A program made the translations under genes and the position numbers. Below the pieces are notes generated by a model. The model ran no database searches and had not been told where the DNA came from. It saw only the letters and a program-made list of their open reading frames with translations. From NCBI RefSeq assembly GCF_031085165.1, contig NZ_JAVHTY010000001.1, positions 1,459,272-1,523,271 on the forward strand: a stretch of DNA of 64,000 nucleotides, written 5' to 3'. Below are positions 8,701-20,520 of this stretch, in pieces. How positions within the stretch are numbered: the stretch's first letter is position 1; each line of letters begins with the position of its first letter. The DNA comes from Pseudomonas sp. 102515 (lineage in GTDB: Bacteria; Pseudomonadota; Gammaproteobacteria; Pseudomonadales; Pseudomonadaceae).

Positions 8701-9742
8701 GGCTGGCATCGGCAGGCACCACCAGCAGGCTGTAGTTGGGCAGCGGCCGGCCGATGGTCACCGGGTCGCCCGGCTGCAGGTGCGCCAGACTCGCCGAGAC
8801 GGTGGCCTCGCTCGGGCCATAGGTGTTGAACAGCCGCCGCTGCGGCCGACTCCAGCGTGCCACCAGGGGTTCGGGGCACATTTCGCCGCCGAGGTTGATC
8901 AGGCGCAGGCTGGGGACGTCTTCCGGCAGCAGCGCCAGCAGGGTCGGCACCACGTGCAGCACGCTGATGCGATTGGCGGTCAGGGCGCGGGCCAGTGCCT
9001 CGGGGTCGGCGGTGATCTCCCGCGGCGCCAGCCAGAGGGTGGCGCCCACCAGGTAGCTGATCCAGATCTCTTCGAAGGACATGTCGAAGGCCACCGAGAA
9101 ACCCTGGTAGACCTGGTCGCCGGCCTCGATACCGAGCAGCGAATTCTCGCTGCGCAGGAAGTGGCAGATGCTGTCCTGGCGGATACCGATGCCCTTGGGC
9201 TTGCCGGTGGAGCCGGAGGTGTAGATCAGGTAGGCCAGGTTGTCCGGAGAAACCTGACCACGACGGCGCAGGGTTTCGCCGGTGCCCAGGGCGGCGCTCA
9301 GCTCGTCGGGGGTCCAGCAGCCAAGCCCAGGACGCGCCAGCAGATCGGCGAAGGGCGCCCCGGTGATCACGCCTACCGCCTGGGCGTCTTCCAGGCACAG
9401 GGCCACGCGGTCGGCCGGGGTTTCGGCATCGCAGGGCAGCCAGGCGGCGCCGGTCTTGGCGATGGCCAGCTGCATCACCAGCAGCTCGATACCGCGCGGC
9501 AGCCAGAGGCCGACCACGCGACCAGGCCCGGCGCCAGCCGCCAGCAGCCGCGAGGCGGCGCGGTCGGCCCAGGCGTTCAGTTCGCCGTAGCTCAGGCTGC
9601 GCTCGCCTTCGAGCAGGGCGGGCCGTTCCGGCGCCCGCGTCGCGGTGGCCTCGAACAGATCGGCGAGGACTTCGTCGCGACACAGGTCGGGGCGGATGGG
9701 GCCCTCGACCAGACTGAGGGAGAGTTCGGCAAGCGCTTCCAT
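5747..9742 (-). CDS. Pls/PosA-type NRPS-like amino acid polymerase
   Basis: A 1331-residue membrane enzyme of the family containing epsilon-poly-lysine synthetase. Adenylation domain at about residues 20-515: A3 motif LIYTSGSTGKPKG, A5 region FNTYGPSEAT, A10 lysine in LNSGKVDRKQL. A peptidyl carrier domain follows with the phosphopantetheine serine in GGHSL (about residue 563). The C-terminal 700 residues alternate pairs of hydrophobic helices with three hexapeptide-repeat, acetyltransferase-like domains (for example around GARIGAEAFVG, GARVGRDAEIS and GARLGRGTYLD). There is no classical condensation or thioesterase domain, as expected for this family. My reading of the A-domain pocket is D-M-E-H-I-L-T-V-S-K. 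The acidic residue at the third position suggests a basic amino acid, possibly diaminobutyrate; this is inference. AGAGG precedes the ATG. Confidence 0.88.
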   Translation of the reverse strand: MEALAELSLSLVEGPIRPDLCRDEVLADLFEATATRAPERPALLEGERSLSYGELNAWADRAASRLLAAGAGPGRVVGLWLPRGIELLVMQLAIAKTGAAWLPCDAETPADRVALCLEDAQAVGVITGAPFADLLARPGLGCWTPDELSAALGTGETLRRRGQVSPDNLAYLIYTSGSTGKPKGIGIRQDSICHFLRSENSLLGIEAGDQVYQGFSVAFDMSFEEIWISYLVGATLWLAPREITADPEALARALTANRISVLHVVPTLLALLPEDVPSLRLINLGGEMCPEPLVARWSRPQRRLFNTYGPSEATVSASLAHLQPGDPVTIGRPLPNYSLLVVPADASQPLALLPRDQVGELCITGPGVADGYLGRPELTAEKFLPNPWSTGSHDLKLYRTGDLARVDEHGQVHCLGRVDDQVKIRGYRVELGEIEATLARQPGVGTVAVVLREEGGVEQLVAFLVGDGGPLPRSDLLRTELAGCLPLYMVPSRFEWLGEMPRLNSGKVDRKQLRARPLAIAVVAPVTPASGALGALLAATAELFPGQPLHAEMDFFDDLGGHSLFAARLVSRLRQDPRYASATVKAVYAGRTLGAIAEALEADAAEADATTATEAWAPPSRWRRWRCGLAQAVALPPLLTLRLGRWLAPFLAFPLLIHSGTALPLAMLTALSLFVLAIGLEFAVALLGKCLTGRLQPGRYPLWGLTYYRWWLGERFLALAPAYLLSGSPLARGWLRLLGARIGAEAFVGTLTLRVPELLTLGQGASLGNGVNFENARVLRGELLLGAVTLGREAQVGSYAILEGDTALGDGARLQAQSALRSGQRIPAGRNWGGAPAHDQGAAGARVLPPAPGSRAQRALLKGLYALSGLAVSVLFFMPLFPLALLIDELESFGGLPWWHTPSLLLDALQYGVLALPLGVVSVALTLLGCVLARRLILPRLEEGRWSVDSLFYWRKWLANLIQESALQSLQGLYATVYSALWYRLLGARVGRDAEISTAQGPVSSLLELGAETFIADAVMLGDEQVAQGWMTLRRTSIARRSFVGNGAYVADGCHLPEDALIGVLGRLDEGVPLRQGETWLGSPAVRLPAREALTGYPESLTFRPAPWRRVARGLIEALRIVLPTGFTVAAGCAIAEALVPLWQAGAWLQLLGETLLAGSAFAVASFGVVLGLKWLVVGRYRPRSAPMWTFFVWRSEAITSLYETLAVPNLLGTLRGTPWLPLALRLLGARLGRGTYLDTTDLTEFDCVRVGDHGELNALAGPQTHLFEDRVMKVGEVELGAGVNLGPRSVVLYGARVGDDVELGPLSLVMKGETLPERSRWEGNPVQPRR

Positions 9743-9929
9743 GGGGACAGCCTCTGGTGGTTCAGCGCAGTTTGTATCTCTCCGGTTACGCGCTCCTTAA
9801 GGCGGAATTAGGGTTTGCTTAAGGCTGGATGGTGTCAGCCTGATGGGAGTCGCGACAGCTCAGGAATGCGATTTTCGCCGGCGCAACCACCGATTGGCGA
9901 CGGACGGGTACCTCGTTGGCGAGGCCAAA

Positions 9930-9958
9930 AAAAACGCCTCCCGCAGGAGGCGTTTTCA
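9930..9958 (-). terminator. intrinsic terminator of katG
   Basis: On the minus strand the sequence AAAACGCCTCC-TGCG-GGAGGCGTTTTTTTT forms a GC-rich stem followed by a T run, just after the katG stop. Confidence 0.9.
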
Positions 9959-9973
9959 GTTGCAGCGCAACGA

Positions 9974-12733
<2,760 letters not shown>

Positions 12734-13651
12734 CTAGCCCGGGGCGAACAGCAGGTTGGGCGCGTGGCGCTCGTAGCCCTCTTCCGCCAGGCGCACGTCC
12801 AGTGCCAGGCTGGCGAGGTCGGCGGACAGGGGTTCGCTGCGGGCGTCGTGGTCGCGATAGAGGTGCTTGAGATAGGTCTTGCAGTGGGCGCAGGTCTCGG
12901 CGCGCAACGGGGCCTTCTGGGCGTTGGCGTCGTCGGTGCTCAGCGAGTAGTAGCCCAGGCCCTTGCCGGTCTCGCAGTGGCTGCACTTGACCCGTACGAA
13001 GTGCCACTCGCAGGCGCACAGCGAACAGGTGAGGTACCTCAGGCCATTGGCCTTGCCCAGGTGATGGATGATGCCGGCCATGGGCGGCGCACCGCAGCAG
13101 GGGCAGGACGTCTGGCTGCCCTGTTCGCGCAGGGCGGTGAAGTCGCTGCGTTGCAGCCAGTGGGTCCAGGCCACCTGCAGGGCGGCGCCCAGGAAGGGCA
13201 CCACGCCGGCCGGCACCCGCTCGTAGCTGCCCGCCAGCAGGGCGATGGCCCAGGCCTTGCGCTGGCCGGCATCGGCCCGGCGCAGTTCGTCCAGGGCGGC
13301 CTGCACCGGCACCTGCTCGATCTTCAGGGCCTCCAGCAGGGCATCCAGCGCGGGCAGCCAGGCGCCTTCGCGGACCAGGGTGTCGTAACCCAGAGGTGGC
13401 AGGCCGTGGGCCAGGCTCTGGGCGCTGCGGGCCTCGTCCAGGGGCAGGGGCGCGAGGCGGTCGAAGACCCCTTGCTGGGCTTCGCACAGGTCGGCCATCA
13501 GCAGCAGGTAGTCACTCAGCGCATTGCCGGTGGCCAGCAGCCGCAGGCGGTCGGCGCGATAGCCGAACAGCTCGCCACCAGGCAGCAGGATGAAATCGGG
13601 ATTGACGGCCGCGGCTTCGATTTCGCCGGGCTCGAGGATCTGGCCCGCCAT
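12734..13651 (-). CDS. fdhE: formate dehydrogenase accessory protein FdhE
   Basis: Cytoplasmic rubredoxin-like protein required for formation of active membrane formate dehydrogenase. 305 residues, as in the family (about 309). It carries the expected metal-binding cysteine pairs: CPCCG, CSLCACEW, CSHCETGKG and CAHCKTY (about residues 180-265). The start at 13651 (MAGQILEPGEIEAAAVNPDFI) has an AAGGAG site upstream; the open frame extends to 13774 but runs through the inverted repeat. It is last of the fdnGHI-fdhE run and is separated from fdnI by a repeat hairpin at 13715-13788, so its expression may be partly uncoupled. Confidence 0.93.
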   Translation of the reverse strand: MAGQILEPGEIEAAAVNPDFILLPGGELFGYRADRLRLLATGNALSDYLLLMADLCEAQQGVFDRLAPLPLDEARSAQSLAHGLPPLGYDTLVREGAWLPALDALLEALKIEQVPVQAALDELRRADAGQRKAWAIALLAGSYERVPAGVVPFLGAALQVAWTHWLQRSDFTALREQGSQTSCPCCGAPPMAGIIHHLGKANGLRYLTCSLCACEWHFVRVKCSHCETGKGLGYYSLSTDDANAQKAPLRAETCAHCKTYLKHLYRDHDARSEPLSADLASLALDVRLAEEGYERHAPNLLFAPG

Positions 13652-13714
13652 GGCAGGGCTCCTTAGCAGAACGGTGGAAGATAGAGGATTCAGGATAGCG
13701 GGCGGGTTGGGAAC

Positions 13715-13788
13715 GTTGGGCTTCGCTGCGCTCAACCTACGATCATGGTGGGCGGCGTAGGTTGGGTTGAGCACAGCGAAGCCCGACG
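13715..13788. repeat. inverted GTAGGTTGGG-type repeat between fdnI and fdhE
   Basis: Two arms, GTTGGGCTTCGCTGCGCTCAACCTAC (13715-13740) and GTAGGTTGGGTTGAGC...GCGAAGCCCGAC (13758-13788), are inverted with a 17-bp spacer. The same unit occurs at 26833-26923, 42387-42418 and 63478-63609. Confidence 0.8.
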
Positions 13789-13795
13789 AAAAGAC

Positions 13796-14419
13796 TCACT
13801 TCTTCTCGCGGGTGACCTTCTCGTACCACAGCGAGTGGTGCTTCTTGGCCCAGGCACGGCTCACCCAGCCGGTCATCATCGCGGTCACCGAACCCTTGAT
13901 CCAGATCCCCGCATAGATGTGTACGATGATCGACAGTACCAGCACGAAGGCGGCGACGGCATGGGCCAGGGCGCCCAGGCGGATCACCGGGATGGGGAAC
14001 AGGTGGGCGAAGTACTGCCGCCAGATGACCACGCCGCTGACCAGCAGGACCAGCATGCAGGCCAGCAGCACCCAGAACAGGATCTTCTGCCCGGGGTTGT
14101 ACTTGTCGATCGGCGGCAGCTTCTCCTCGCGGTTGTTCAGGACATCGTTGATCTGCTTGAGCCACTGGGCGTCTTCGCGGCCGATCTTGTTGTGCCGCCA
14201 GAAGCGGAACACCAGGAAGGCGAAGAACACGAACATCGCCACGCCCATGAAGGGATGCAGGATGCGCGTCCAGGTGCCGCCACCGAACAGGCTCGACAGC
14301 GGAAACAGCGCGGGATGGAACAGCGCCAGTCCCGACAGCCCGGCCATGAAGAACAGGATCGCCACGATCCAGTGGTTGGTCCGCTCGTTGGCGTTGTAAC
14401 GCTGGATTTCAGGTTTCAT
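13796..14419 (-). CDS. fdnI: formate dehydrogenase cytochrome b556 subunit (gamma)
   Basis: Membrane diheme subunit that takes electrons from the FdnH iron-sulfur clusters and reduces quinone. 207 residues with four hydrophobic helices (about 18-35, 53-72, 112-135, 150-172). Candidate heme histidines are in TNHWIVAILFF, LHPFMGVAMF, LAHAVAAFV and IIVHIYAGIW. Position after fdnH, with a 46-nt gap, fits the fdnGHI order. Confidence 0.95.
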   Translation of the reverse strand: MKPEIQRYNANERTNHWIVAILFFMAGLSGLALFHPALFPLSSLFGGGTWTRILHPFMGVAMFVFFAFLVFRFWRHNKIGREDAQWLKQINDVLNNREEKLPPIDKYNPGQKILFWVLLACMLVLLVSGVVIWRQYFAHLFPIPVIRLGALAHAVAAFVLVLSIIVHIYAGIWIKGSVTAMMTGWVSRAWAKKHHSLWYEKVTREKK

Positions 14420-14465
14420 CTCGATCTCCCAGGACGCCCCCGGCCAAACCGGGGGCGTACCCCTG

Positions 14466-15425
14466 CTAGGGCTGCTTGTCGTGCGGATCGAAGATCTGCA
14501 CGGACGGACTCAGCTGCTTGACCTCGCCCCTGGGCGCATCGCCCGCGGGCCGGGGCGGCGCCTCGACCACCTCGTCGTCGTCATCGGTCCGGTTCGGGCC
14601 GACGCGCACGTAGTGGAAGAAACCCGCCAGCACCGCCGCACCCATGGCGAACAGCGCCAGGGGTTTGGTGAAGCCCTTCCACAGCCCCACGGTGGGGCTG
14701 ATGGTCGGATCCTTGGGCAGGTGGTTGTACAGCTGCGGCTGGTCGGCATGGTGCAGCACGTACATGACGTGGGTGCCCCCTACTCCAACCGGGTCGTACA
14801 GACCGGCGTTCTCGTAGCCGCGGCTCTTGAGATCGACGATGCGCTCGGCGGCGTGCTCCTTCATGGCGTCCTTGGTGCCGAAGACGATGGCGCCGGTCGG
14901 GCAGGTCTTCACGCAGGCCGGCTCCAGGCCGACCCCGACCCGGTCCGAGCAGAGGGAGCACTTGTAGGCCTTGTTGTCCTTCTTCGAGATCCGCGGGATG
15001 TCGAAGGGGCAACCGGCGATGCAGTAGCCGCAACCGATGCAGTGATCCTGGTTGAAGTCGACGATGCCGTTGGCGTACTTGACGATGGCCCCCGGACTCG
15101 GACAGGCCTTCAGGCAGCCCGGCTCGGCGCAGTGCATGCAGCCATCCTTGCGGATCAGCCACTCCAGCTTGCCGGCCTCGTCCTCGTGCTCGGTAAAGCG
15201 CATCAACGTCCAGGAGTCCGCGGTGAGGTCCGCCGGGTTGTCGTAGGTGCCGTGGTTCTCGCCGACCTCGTCACGCAGCTCGTTCCATTCCGAGCAGGCG
15301 ACCTGGCAAGCCTTGCAGCCGATGCACTTGGACACATCGATCAGCTTGGCCACTTCCGCCTGGGTGCGCACCGACGTGTAGGCCGTGGTGGTCGCGGAGC
15401 GGGCGTAGATATCTTGGCTTGCCAT
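14466..15425 (-). CDS. fdnH: formate dehydrogenase iron-sulfur subunit (beta)
   Basis: Carries four [4Fe-4S] clusters from FdnG to FdnI. 319 residues. Cysteine motifs in order: [11 protein letters not shown] (about 36-46), [26 protein letters not shown], and CSLCSDRV...[10 protein letters not shown]. One membrane-spanning helix near residues 255-275 ([19 protein letters not shown]) anchors it on the periplasmic side, as in the family. I chose ATG 15425, which overlaps the fdnG stop in TGATG; a GTG one codon earlier is less likely. Tight overlap suggests translational coupling. Confidence 0.96.
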   Translation of the reverse strand: MASQDIYARSATTTAYTSVRTQAEVAKLIDVSKCIGCKACQVACSEWNELRDEVGENHGTYDNPADLTADSWTLMRFTEHEDEAGKLEWLIRKDGCMHCAEPGCLKACPSPGAIVKYANGIVDFNQDHCIGCGYCIAGCPFDIPRISKKDNKAYKCSLCSDRVGVGLEPACVKTCPTGAIVFGTKDAMKEHAAERIVDLKSRGYENAGLYDPVGVGGTHVMYVLHHADQPQLYNHLPKDPTISPTVGLWKGFTKPLALFAMGAAVLAGFFHYVRVGPNRTDDDDEVVEAPPRPAGDAPRGEVKQLSPSVQIFDPHDKQP

Positions 15426-18400
15426 CACGCTTTCTCCACGTTGACGAGGAACGACTTGAACTCGGGCGTCTGGGTGTTCCCGTCACCCACGTAGGGGGTC
15501 AGGGTATTGGCCAGATAACCCATCCGTGCCACACCGGAAAAGCCCCAGTGGATGGGGATGCCGACGTGGTGCACCGTCTCGCCGTTGACCTGCAGCGGGC
15601 GAATGCGCTTGGTCACCACCGCCTTGCAGACGATGTGCCCGCGCTTGGAGGTGACGCGCACGAGGTCACCCGCGGCGATGCCTTTCTGCTTGGCCAGCAC
15701 CTCGCCGATCTCGACGAACTGCTCGGGCTGGACGATGGCGTTCAGCCGGCAGTGCTTGCTCCAGTAGTGGAAGTGCTCGGTCAGGCGGTAGGTGGTGGCC
15801 GCATAGGGGAAATCCTTGCGATCACCGAAGTCCGCCCAGTCGTCCTTGAGCACCCGCGCCGCCGGGCTGCTCGTGGCCTTGCGGTTGTTGGGATGCAGCG
15901 GGTTGACGCCGATGGGGGTCTCGAACGGCTCGTAGTGCTCCGGGAAGGGCCCTTCGGCCAGCTTGTCCAGGGCGAAGAAGCGCGCCACGCCTTCCGGGTT
16001 CATGATGAAGGGACTCATGCCGTCCGCCGGCTTGGCGTCGATCTTGTAGTCGGGCACGTCGGTGCCGCCCCACTTCTGCGCCTTGTCGTTCCACCACACC
16101 AGCTTCTTGCTCGGGTCCCAGGGCTTGCCGCTGAGGTCCGCGGAGGCGCGGTTGTAGAGGATGCGCCTGTTGTTCGGCCAGGACCAGGCCCAGCCCAGGG
16201 TCTGCCCCATGTGGAACGGATCGCTATTGTCGCGCCGCGCCATCTGGTTGCCCTGCTCGGTCCAGGACCCGCAGAAGATCCAGCAACCCGAGGCGGTGCT
16301 GCCGTCGTCCATCAGTTGGCCGAAGCCGGCGAGCTGCTGACCGGCCTTGGCCGACACATTGCCCTTGGCATCCAGCACGTCGGTGACGGCGTAGCCGTTG
16401 AACTCCTTGGCCAGCTCCTCCGCCGCCGGTTCCTCGGGCTTGGCATAGGGCCAGGACAGCCCCAGGATCGGATCGGGGAAGGCCCCGCCTTCCTTGGCGT
16501 AGGCCTCGCGCAGCTTGAGGAACAGCTCGGCCATGATGGCGATGTCGCTGCGCCCTTCCCCAGGCGCCTCGGCGCCCTTGAAGTGCCACTGCAGCCAGCG
16601 GCTGGAGTTGACCAGGGAGCCGTCTTCCTCGGCGAAGCAGGTGGTGGGCAGGCGGAACACCTCGGTCTGGATCTCGGCGGTGTTCACATCGTTGTGATCG
16701 CCGTGGTTGCGCCAGAATTCGGAGGTCTCGGTGGCCAGCGGGTCCATGATCACCAGCCACTTGAGCTTGGACAGCCCGCGCATCACCTTGGCCTTGTTGG
16801 GGAAGGCGGCGATGGGGTTGAAACCCTGGCAGACGTAGCCGTTGACCTGGCCCTTGCCCATCATGTCGAAGTAGCGCAGCACGTCGTAGCCAGCGCCGGT
16901 GACATCGACCTTGGGCAACCAGTGGTAGCACCAGTCGTTGTCCTTGGTGGCCTTGTCGCCGTACCAGGCCTTCATCAGGCTGACGTGGAACTTGCCGTAG
17001 TTCTGCCAGTAGCTCAGCTGCCCCGGGCGCAGCGGCTTGCTGGCGCGGCGGGTGATGAAGGTGTTGTAGTCCTGCTCGCCGTCGCCACCGATGGTCAGGT
17101 AGCCGGGCAGCTGGATCGACAGCAGACCCAGGTCGGTGAGGCCCTGGATGTTGGAGTGACCGCGCAGGGCATTCATCCCGCCACCCGGCAGGCCGATGTT
17201 GCCCAGCAGCAGCTGCACCATGGCGCCGCAGCGGATGATCTGCGCCCCGATGGAGTGCTGGGTCCAGCCCAGGGCATAGAGGATGGTCATGACGCGACCG
17301 GGCGCCGAGGTCTCGGCGATCTCGGCCCAGACCTTCTGGATCGCCTCGGGCGGCGTGCCGCAAGCCTGGCTGGCCACTTCCAGGGTGTAGCGGCTGTAGT
17401 GCTGCTTCATCAGCTGGAAGACGCAACGCGGATCCTGCAGGGTCGGATCGATCTTGACGAAGCCGTCGTCGCCGATCTGATAGCCCCAGTTCACCTTGTC
17501 GGTGTAGGTGCGCTTCTCGGCGTCGTAGCCGTTGTACAGGCCGTCCTCGAAGGTGAAGCCTTCCTTCACCAGGAAGCCGGCGTCGGTGTAGTTGCGGACG
17601 TACTCCTGCTGGATCTTGTCGTGGGTGATCAGGTAATTGATCAGCCCGCCCAGGAAGGCGATGTCGCTGCCGGTCCGGATCGGCGCGTAGTAGTCGGCGA
17701 CCGAGGCGGAACGGGTGAAACGCGGATCGACCACGATCAGCCGGGCGTTGTTGTGCGCCTTGGCCTCGGTGACCCATTTGAAGCCGCACGGATGGGCTTC
17801 GGCGGCATTGCCGCCCATGATGAGGACGAGATTGGCGTTCTTGATGTCACTCCAATGATTCGTCATCGCACCACGGCCAAACGTCGGGGCAAGACCTGCC
17901 ACCGTCGGGCCGTGTCAGACGCGCGCCTGGTTGTCGAAGGCCAGCAGGCCCAGACTCCGTGCGATCTTGTGCGTCAGATAACCGGTTTCATTGGAGGACG
18001 CCGAGGCGGCCAGGAAGCCCGTGGTCAACCAGCGATTGACCGTCTGGCCCTGGTCGTTGGTGGCGATGAAGTTGGCGTCGCGGTCTTCCTTCATCAGGGT
18101 GGCGATGCGCCCGAGCGCCTCGTCCCAGCTGATGCGGGTCCACTCGTTGCTGCCGGGCTTGCGCACCTCGGGGTATTTGAGGCGATTGGGGCTGTGGATG
18201 AAATCCAGCAGGCCGGCGCCCTTCGGGCAGAGGGTGCCGCGGTTGACCGGGTGGTCGGCGTCCCCCTCGATGTGAATGATGTTCTGGGCCACGTTCTTGG
18301 CCCGGTCGCCCATGCTGTACATGATCAGGCCGCAGCCGACCGAGCAGTAGGGACAGGTGTTACGGGTTTCCACGGTGTGCGCCAGTTTGAAATGGCGCAC

Positions 18401-18505
18401 CTGGTCGGCAAAGGCGGCTGTGGGAGCCATGCCTAACGCCGCCAGGCTGGATCCCGCAAGGCCGACTCCAGCGACCTTGAAGAATTGCCGACGGTTCATG
18501 TCCAC
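15425..18505 (-). CDS. fdnG: selenocysteine formate dehydrogenase major subunit (alpha)
   Basis: Oxidises formate to CO2 in the periplasm with a bis-MGD molybdenum (or tungsten) cofactor. The reading frame is interrupted by TGA at 17915-17917, residue 197, exactly where the family has selenocysteine; the codon is followed by His-Gly-Pro as expected. With the Sec the protein is 1026 residues. The N-terminus is a Tat signal (RRQFFK). A [4Fe-4S] site follows in CPYCSVGCG...[12 protein letters not shown] 18505 was chosen because an AGGA site lies eight bases upstream; ATG 18520 and ATG 18499 are alternatives. Gene callers will split this gene in two at the TGA. The SECIS-like hairpin lies directly downstream of the codon. 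Confidence 0.95.
17872..17914 (-). promoter_or_regulatory. bacterial SECIS-like hairpin for the fdnG UGA
   Basis: Starting one base after the UGA, the mRNA has an outer stem CACGGCC / GGCCGUG and an apical stem GGCA-GGUCU-UGCC. The GGUCU apical loop matches the loop bound by SelB in E. coli fdhF and fdnG SECIS elements (established knowledge). Confidence 0.9.
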
Positions 18506-18999
18506 GGTTCTTATCCTCATTCAGGCTGGGTCCGGTGCGTAGCCGAACCCTGCACAGAGAGTAACCCAACCGTCTGGCTTATCGAGCGCTTCGCTGTTGT
18601 CGCCGATCAATGGAAGTCGGCCTTCCGTCCCCTGATCCGCCGCGGTCTGACGAACGGACCGGGTATCTCGCGGGGACGTGCGCCCTCCGTGGGGAGCTGA
18701 TCGGCGCGGGCCAGCCGCTGCTCAGCGAACGGGTGCGCAAGGCCAGGGCATGCCAAGAGGCGGCCAGTAGAGCGGCCCGCCGATCCTATCGATTCGGCAG
18801 CGCTGTAAAGTCATGCTAAGCTCGCTAACTTTCCTCGCGATGCCTTCGGACCCCCTCACCATGTCCAAGCGCCTGCCGACGCCGCCATAGCACCACCCCT
18901 CCCCCGGTAACCGCCCCTGCGGCCTATACCCGTGTCTTGCTGCCTTGTCGTCTCTCCGCGATCGCACCCCGCCGTGCTGTCGCCCGTTCTGGATACGCC
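18506..18999. other. 494-bp divergent intergenic region between fdnG and the SulP gene
   Basis: No convincing gene. It must contain the fdn promoter (minus strand) and the SulP promoter (plus strand). Short open frames here lack ribosome binding sites and family resemblance. I see no clear operator. Confidence 0.5.
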
Positions 19000-20460
19000 A
19001 TGAAAAGTGTCTCTCCCCGCGCCGACATCCTGGCCGGTCTCACCACGTCCTTCGCCCTGGTGCCCGAGTGCATCGCCTTCGCCCTGGTCGCCCATCTCAA
19101 CCCGCTGATGGGTCTCTATGGCGCCTTCTTCATCTGTACCCTCACCGCCCTCTTCGGTGGCCGCCCCGGCATGGTCTCCGGCGCCGCCGGCTCCATGGCG
19201 GTGGTCATCATCGCCCTGGTGGTGCAGCACGGCGTGCAGTACCTGCTGGCCACGGTCGTGCTCGGCGGCCTGCTGATGATCGCCTTCGGCCTGCTGCGCC
19301 TGGGCAAGCTGATCCGCATGGTGCCGCACCCGGTCATGCTCGGGTTCGTCAACGGCCTGGCCATCGTCATCGCCCTGGCCCAGCTGGAACACTTCAAGCA
19401 GGGCGAGAGCTGGCTCAGCGGTACCCCGCTGTACCTGATGATCGGCCTGACTGCAGCGACCATGGCCATCATCTGGCTCCTGCCGCGGCTGACCCGCGCC
19501 GTGCCGCCGGCCCTGGCCGCCATCCTCGGCGTGGGCCTGGCGGTGCATGTCTTCGATCTGCCGACCCGTACCCTGGGCGACATGGCCCATATCGCCGGTG
19601 GCCTGCCGCGGCTGGCGCTGCCCGACATCCCCTGGAATCTGGAAACGCTGCGGATCATCCTGCCCTATGCGGTGCTGATGGCCCTGGTCGGCCTGCTGGA
19701 GACCCTGCTGACCTTGAACCTCACCGACGAGATCACCGAGAGCCGCGGCCGGCCCAATCGCGAGTGCGTGGCCCTTGGTGCGGCCAACATGGCCTCCGGG
19801 CTGTTCGGCGGCATGGGCGGTTGCGCCATGATCGGCCAGACCATGATCAACCTGAGTTCGGGTGGCCGCGGCCGGCTGTCGGGGGTGGTCGCCGGGATCC
19901 TGATGCTGCTGTTCGTGCTGTTCCTCTCGCCGCTGATCGAGCGCATTCCGCTGGCGGCGCTGGTGGGCACCATGTTCGTGGTTGCCCAGCAGACCTTTGC
20001 CTGGGCCTCGCTGCGGGTGCTGCACCGGGTGCCGCGCAGCGACATGCTGATGATCATCGCCGTCACCGTGATCACCGTCTTCGCCGACCTCGCCACCGCG
20101 GTGCTCTGCGGCATCGTCCTGGCCGCGCTCAACTTCGCCTGGCAGCACGCCCGCCGGCTCTATGCCGACAGCCATCTGGAGGCTGACGGCAGCAAGAGGT
20201 ACCAGGTGCACGGCACCCTATTCTTCGCCTCCACCGCCACCTTTCTCAACCAGTTCGATCCGGCCGGCGACCCCGCCAAGGTCGTGGTGGACTGCCGCCA
20301 CCTGAGTTTCGTCGACTACTCCGCCGTGGCCGCGCTGCGCACCCTGCACGAACGCTATGCCAAGGCTGGCAAGCGGGTGCGGGTGCTGCACCTGTCACAA
20401 CGCTGCAAACAGCTGCTGCGCCGCGGCGGGATGACGGACGACCTTGCCCTCGGCGATTGA
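19000..20460 (+). CDS. SulP family anion transporter
   Basis: Inner-membrane transporter of the SLC26/SulP family, which moves sulfate, bicarbonate, dicarboxylates or other anions. 486 residues, slightly short for the family. Ten or more hydrophobic helices span about residues 10-385, with the SulP signature region near ITESRGRPNRECVALGAANM. A C-terminal STAS domain follows (about residues 400-480), with KVVVDCRHLSFVDYSAVAALRTL. ATG 19000 begins the conserved transmembrane region; the open frame goes on upstream without a good ribosome binding site. A universal stress protein gene follows 60 bp downstream, a pairing that suggests co-expression. Substrate cannot be told from sequence. Confidence 0.88.
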   Translation: MKSVSPRADILAGLTTSFALVPECIAFALVAHLNPLMGLYGAFFICTLTALFGGRPGMVSGAAGSMAVVIIALVVQHGVQYLLATVVLGGLLMIAFGLLRLGKLIRMVPHPVMLGFVNGLAIVIALAQLEHFKQGESWLSGTPLYLMIGLTAATMAIIWLLPRLTRAVPPALAAILGVGLAVHVFDLPTRTLGDMAHIAGGLPRLALPDIPWNLETLRIILPYAVLMALVGLLETLLTLNLTDEITESRGRPNRECVALGAANMASGLFGGMGGCAMIGQTMINLSSGGRGRLSGVVAGILMLLFVLFLSPLIERIPLAALVGTMFVVAQQTFAWASLRVLHRVPRSDMLMIIAVTVITVFADLATAVLCGIVLAALNFAWQHARRLYADSHLEADGSKRYQVHGTLFFASTATFLNQFDPAGDPAKVVVDCRHLSFVDYSAVAALRTLHERYAKAGKRVRVLHLSQRCKQLLRRGGMTDDLALGD

Positions 20461-20520
20461 ACCCGCAACGGCGTGCCTGGGTCTCTCCCAGCAATGTCCT
20501 GCTCCTGGAGACCCGCGGCC

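Noticed and set aside
5945..9811. Long open frames on the plus strand opposite the NRPS-like gene (5945-7840 and 8057-9811).
   Set aside because: They are rich in Gln, Gly and Arg, lack ribosome binding sites and family motifs, and mirror the codon bias of the real gene on the other strand.
15419..18436. A 1005-codon open frame on the plus strand opposite fdnG.
   Set aside because: Low-complexity antisense frame caused by high GC; the minus strand clearly encodes formate dehydrogenase.
15425..18520. Reading fdnG as two genes or a pseudogene split at TGA 17915-17917.
   Set aside because: The TGA is at the family's selenocysteine position, both halves are in the same frame and a SECIS-like hairpin follows.
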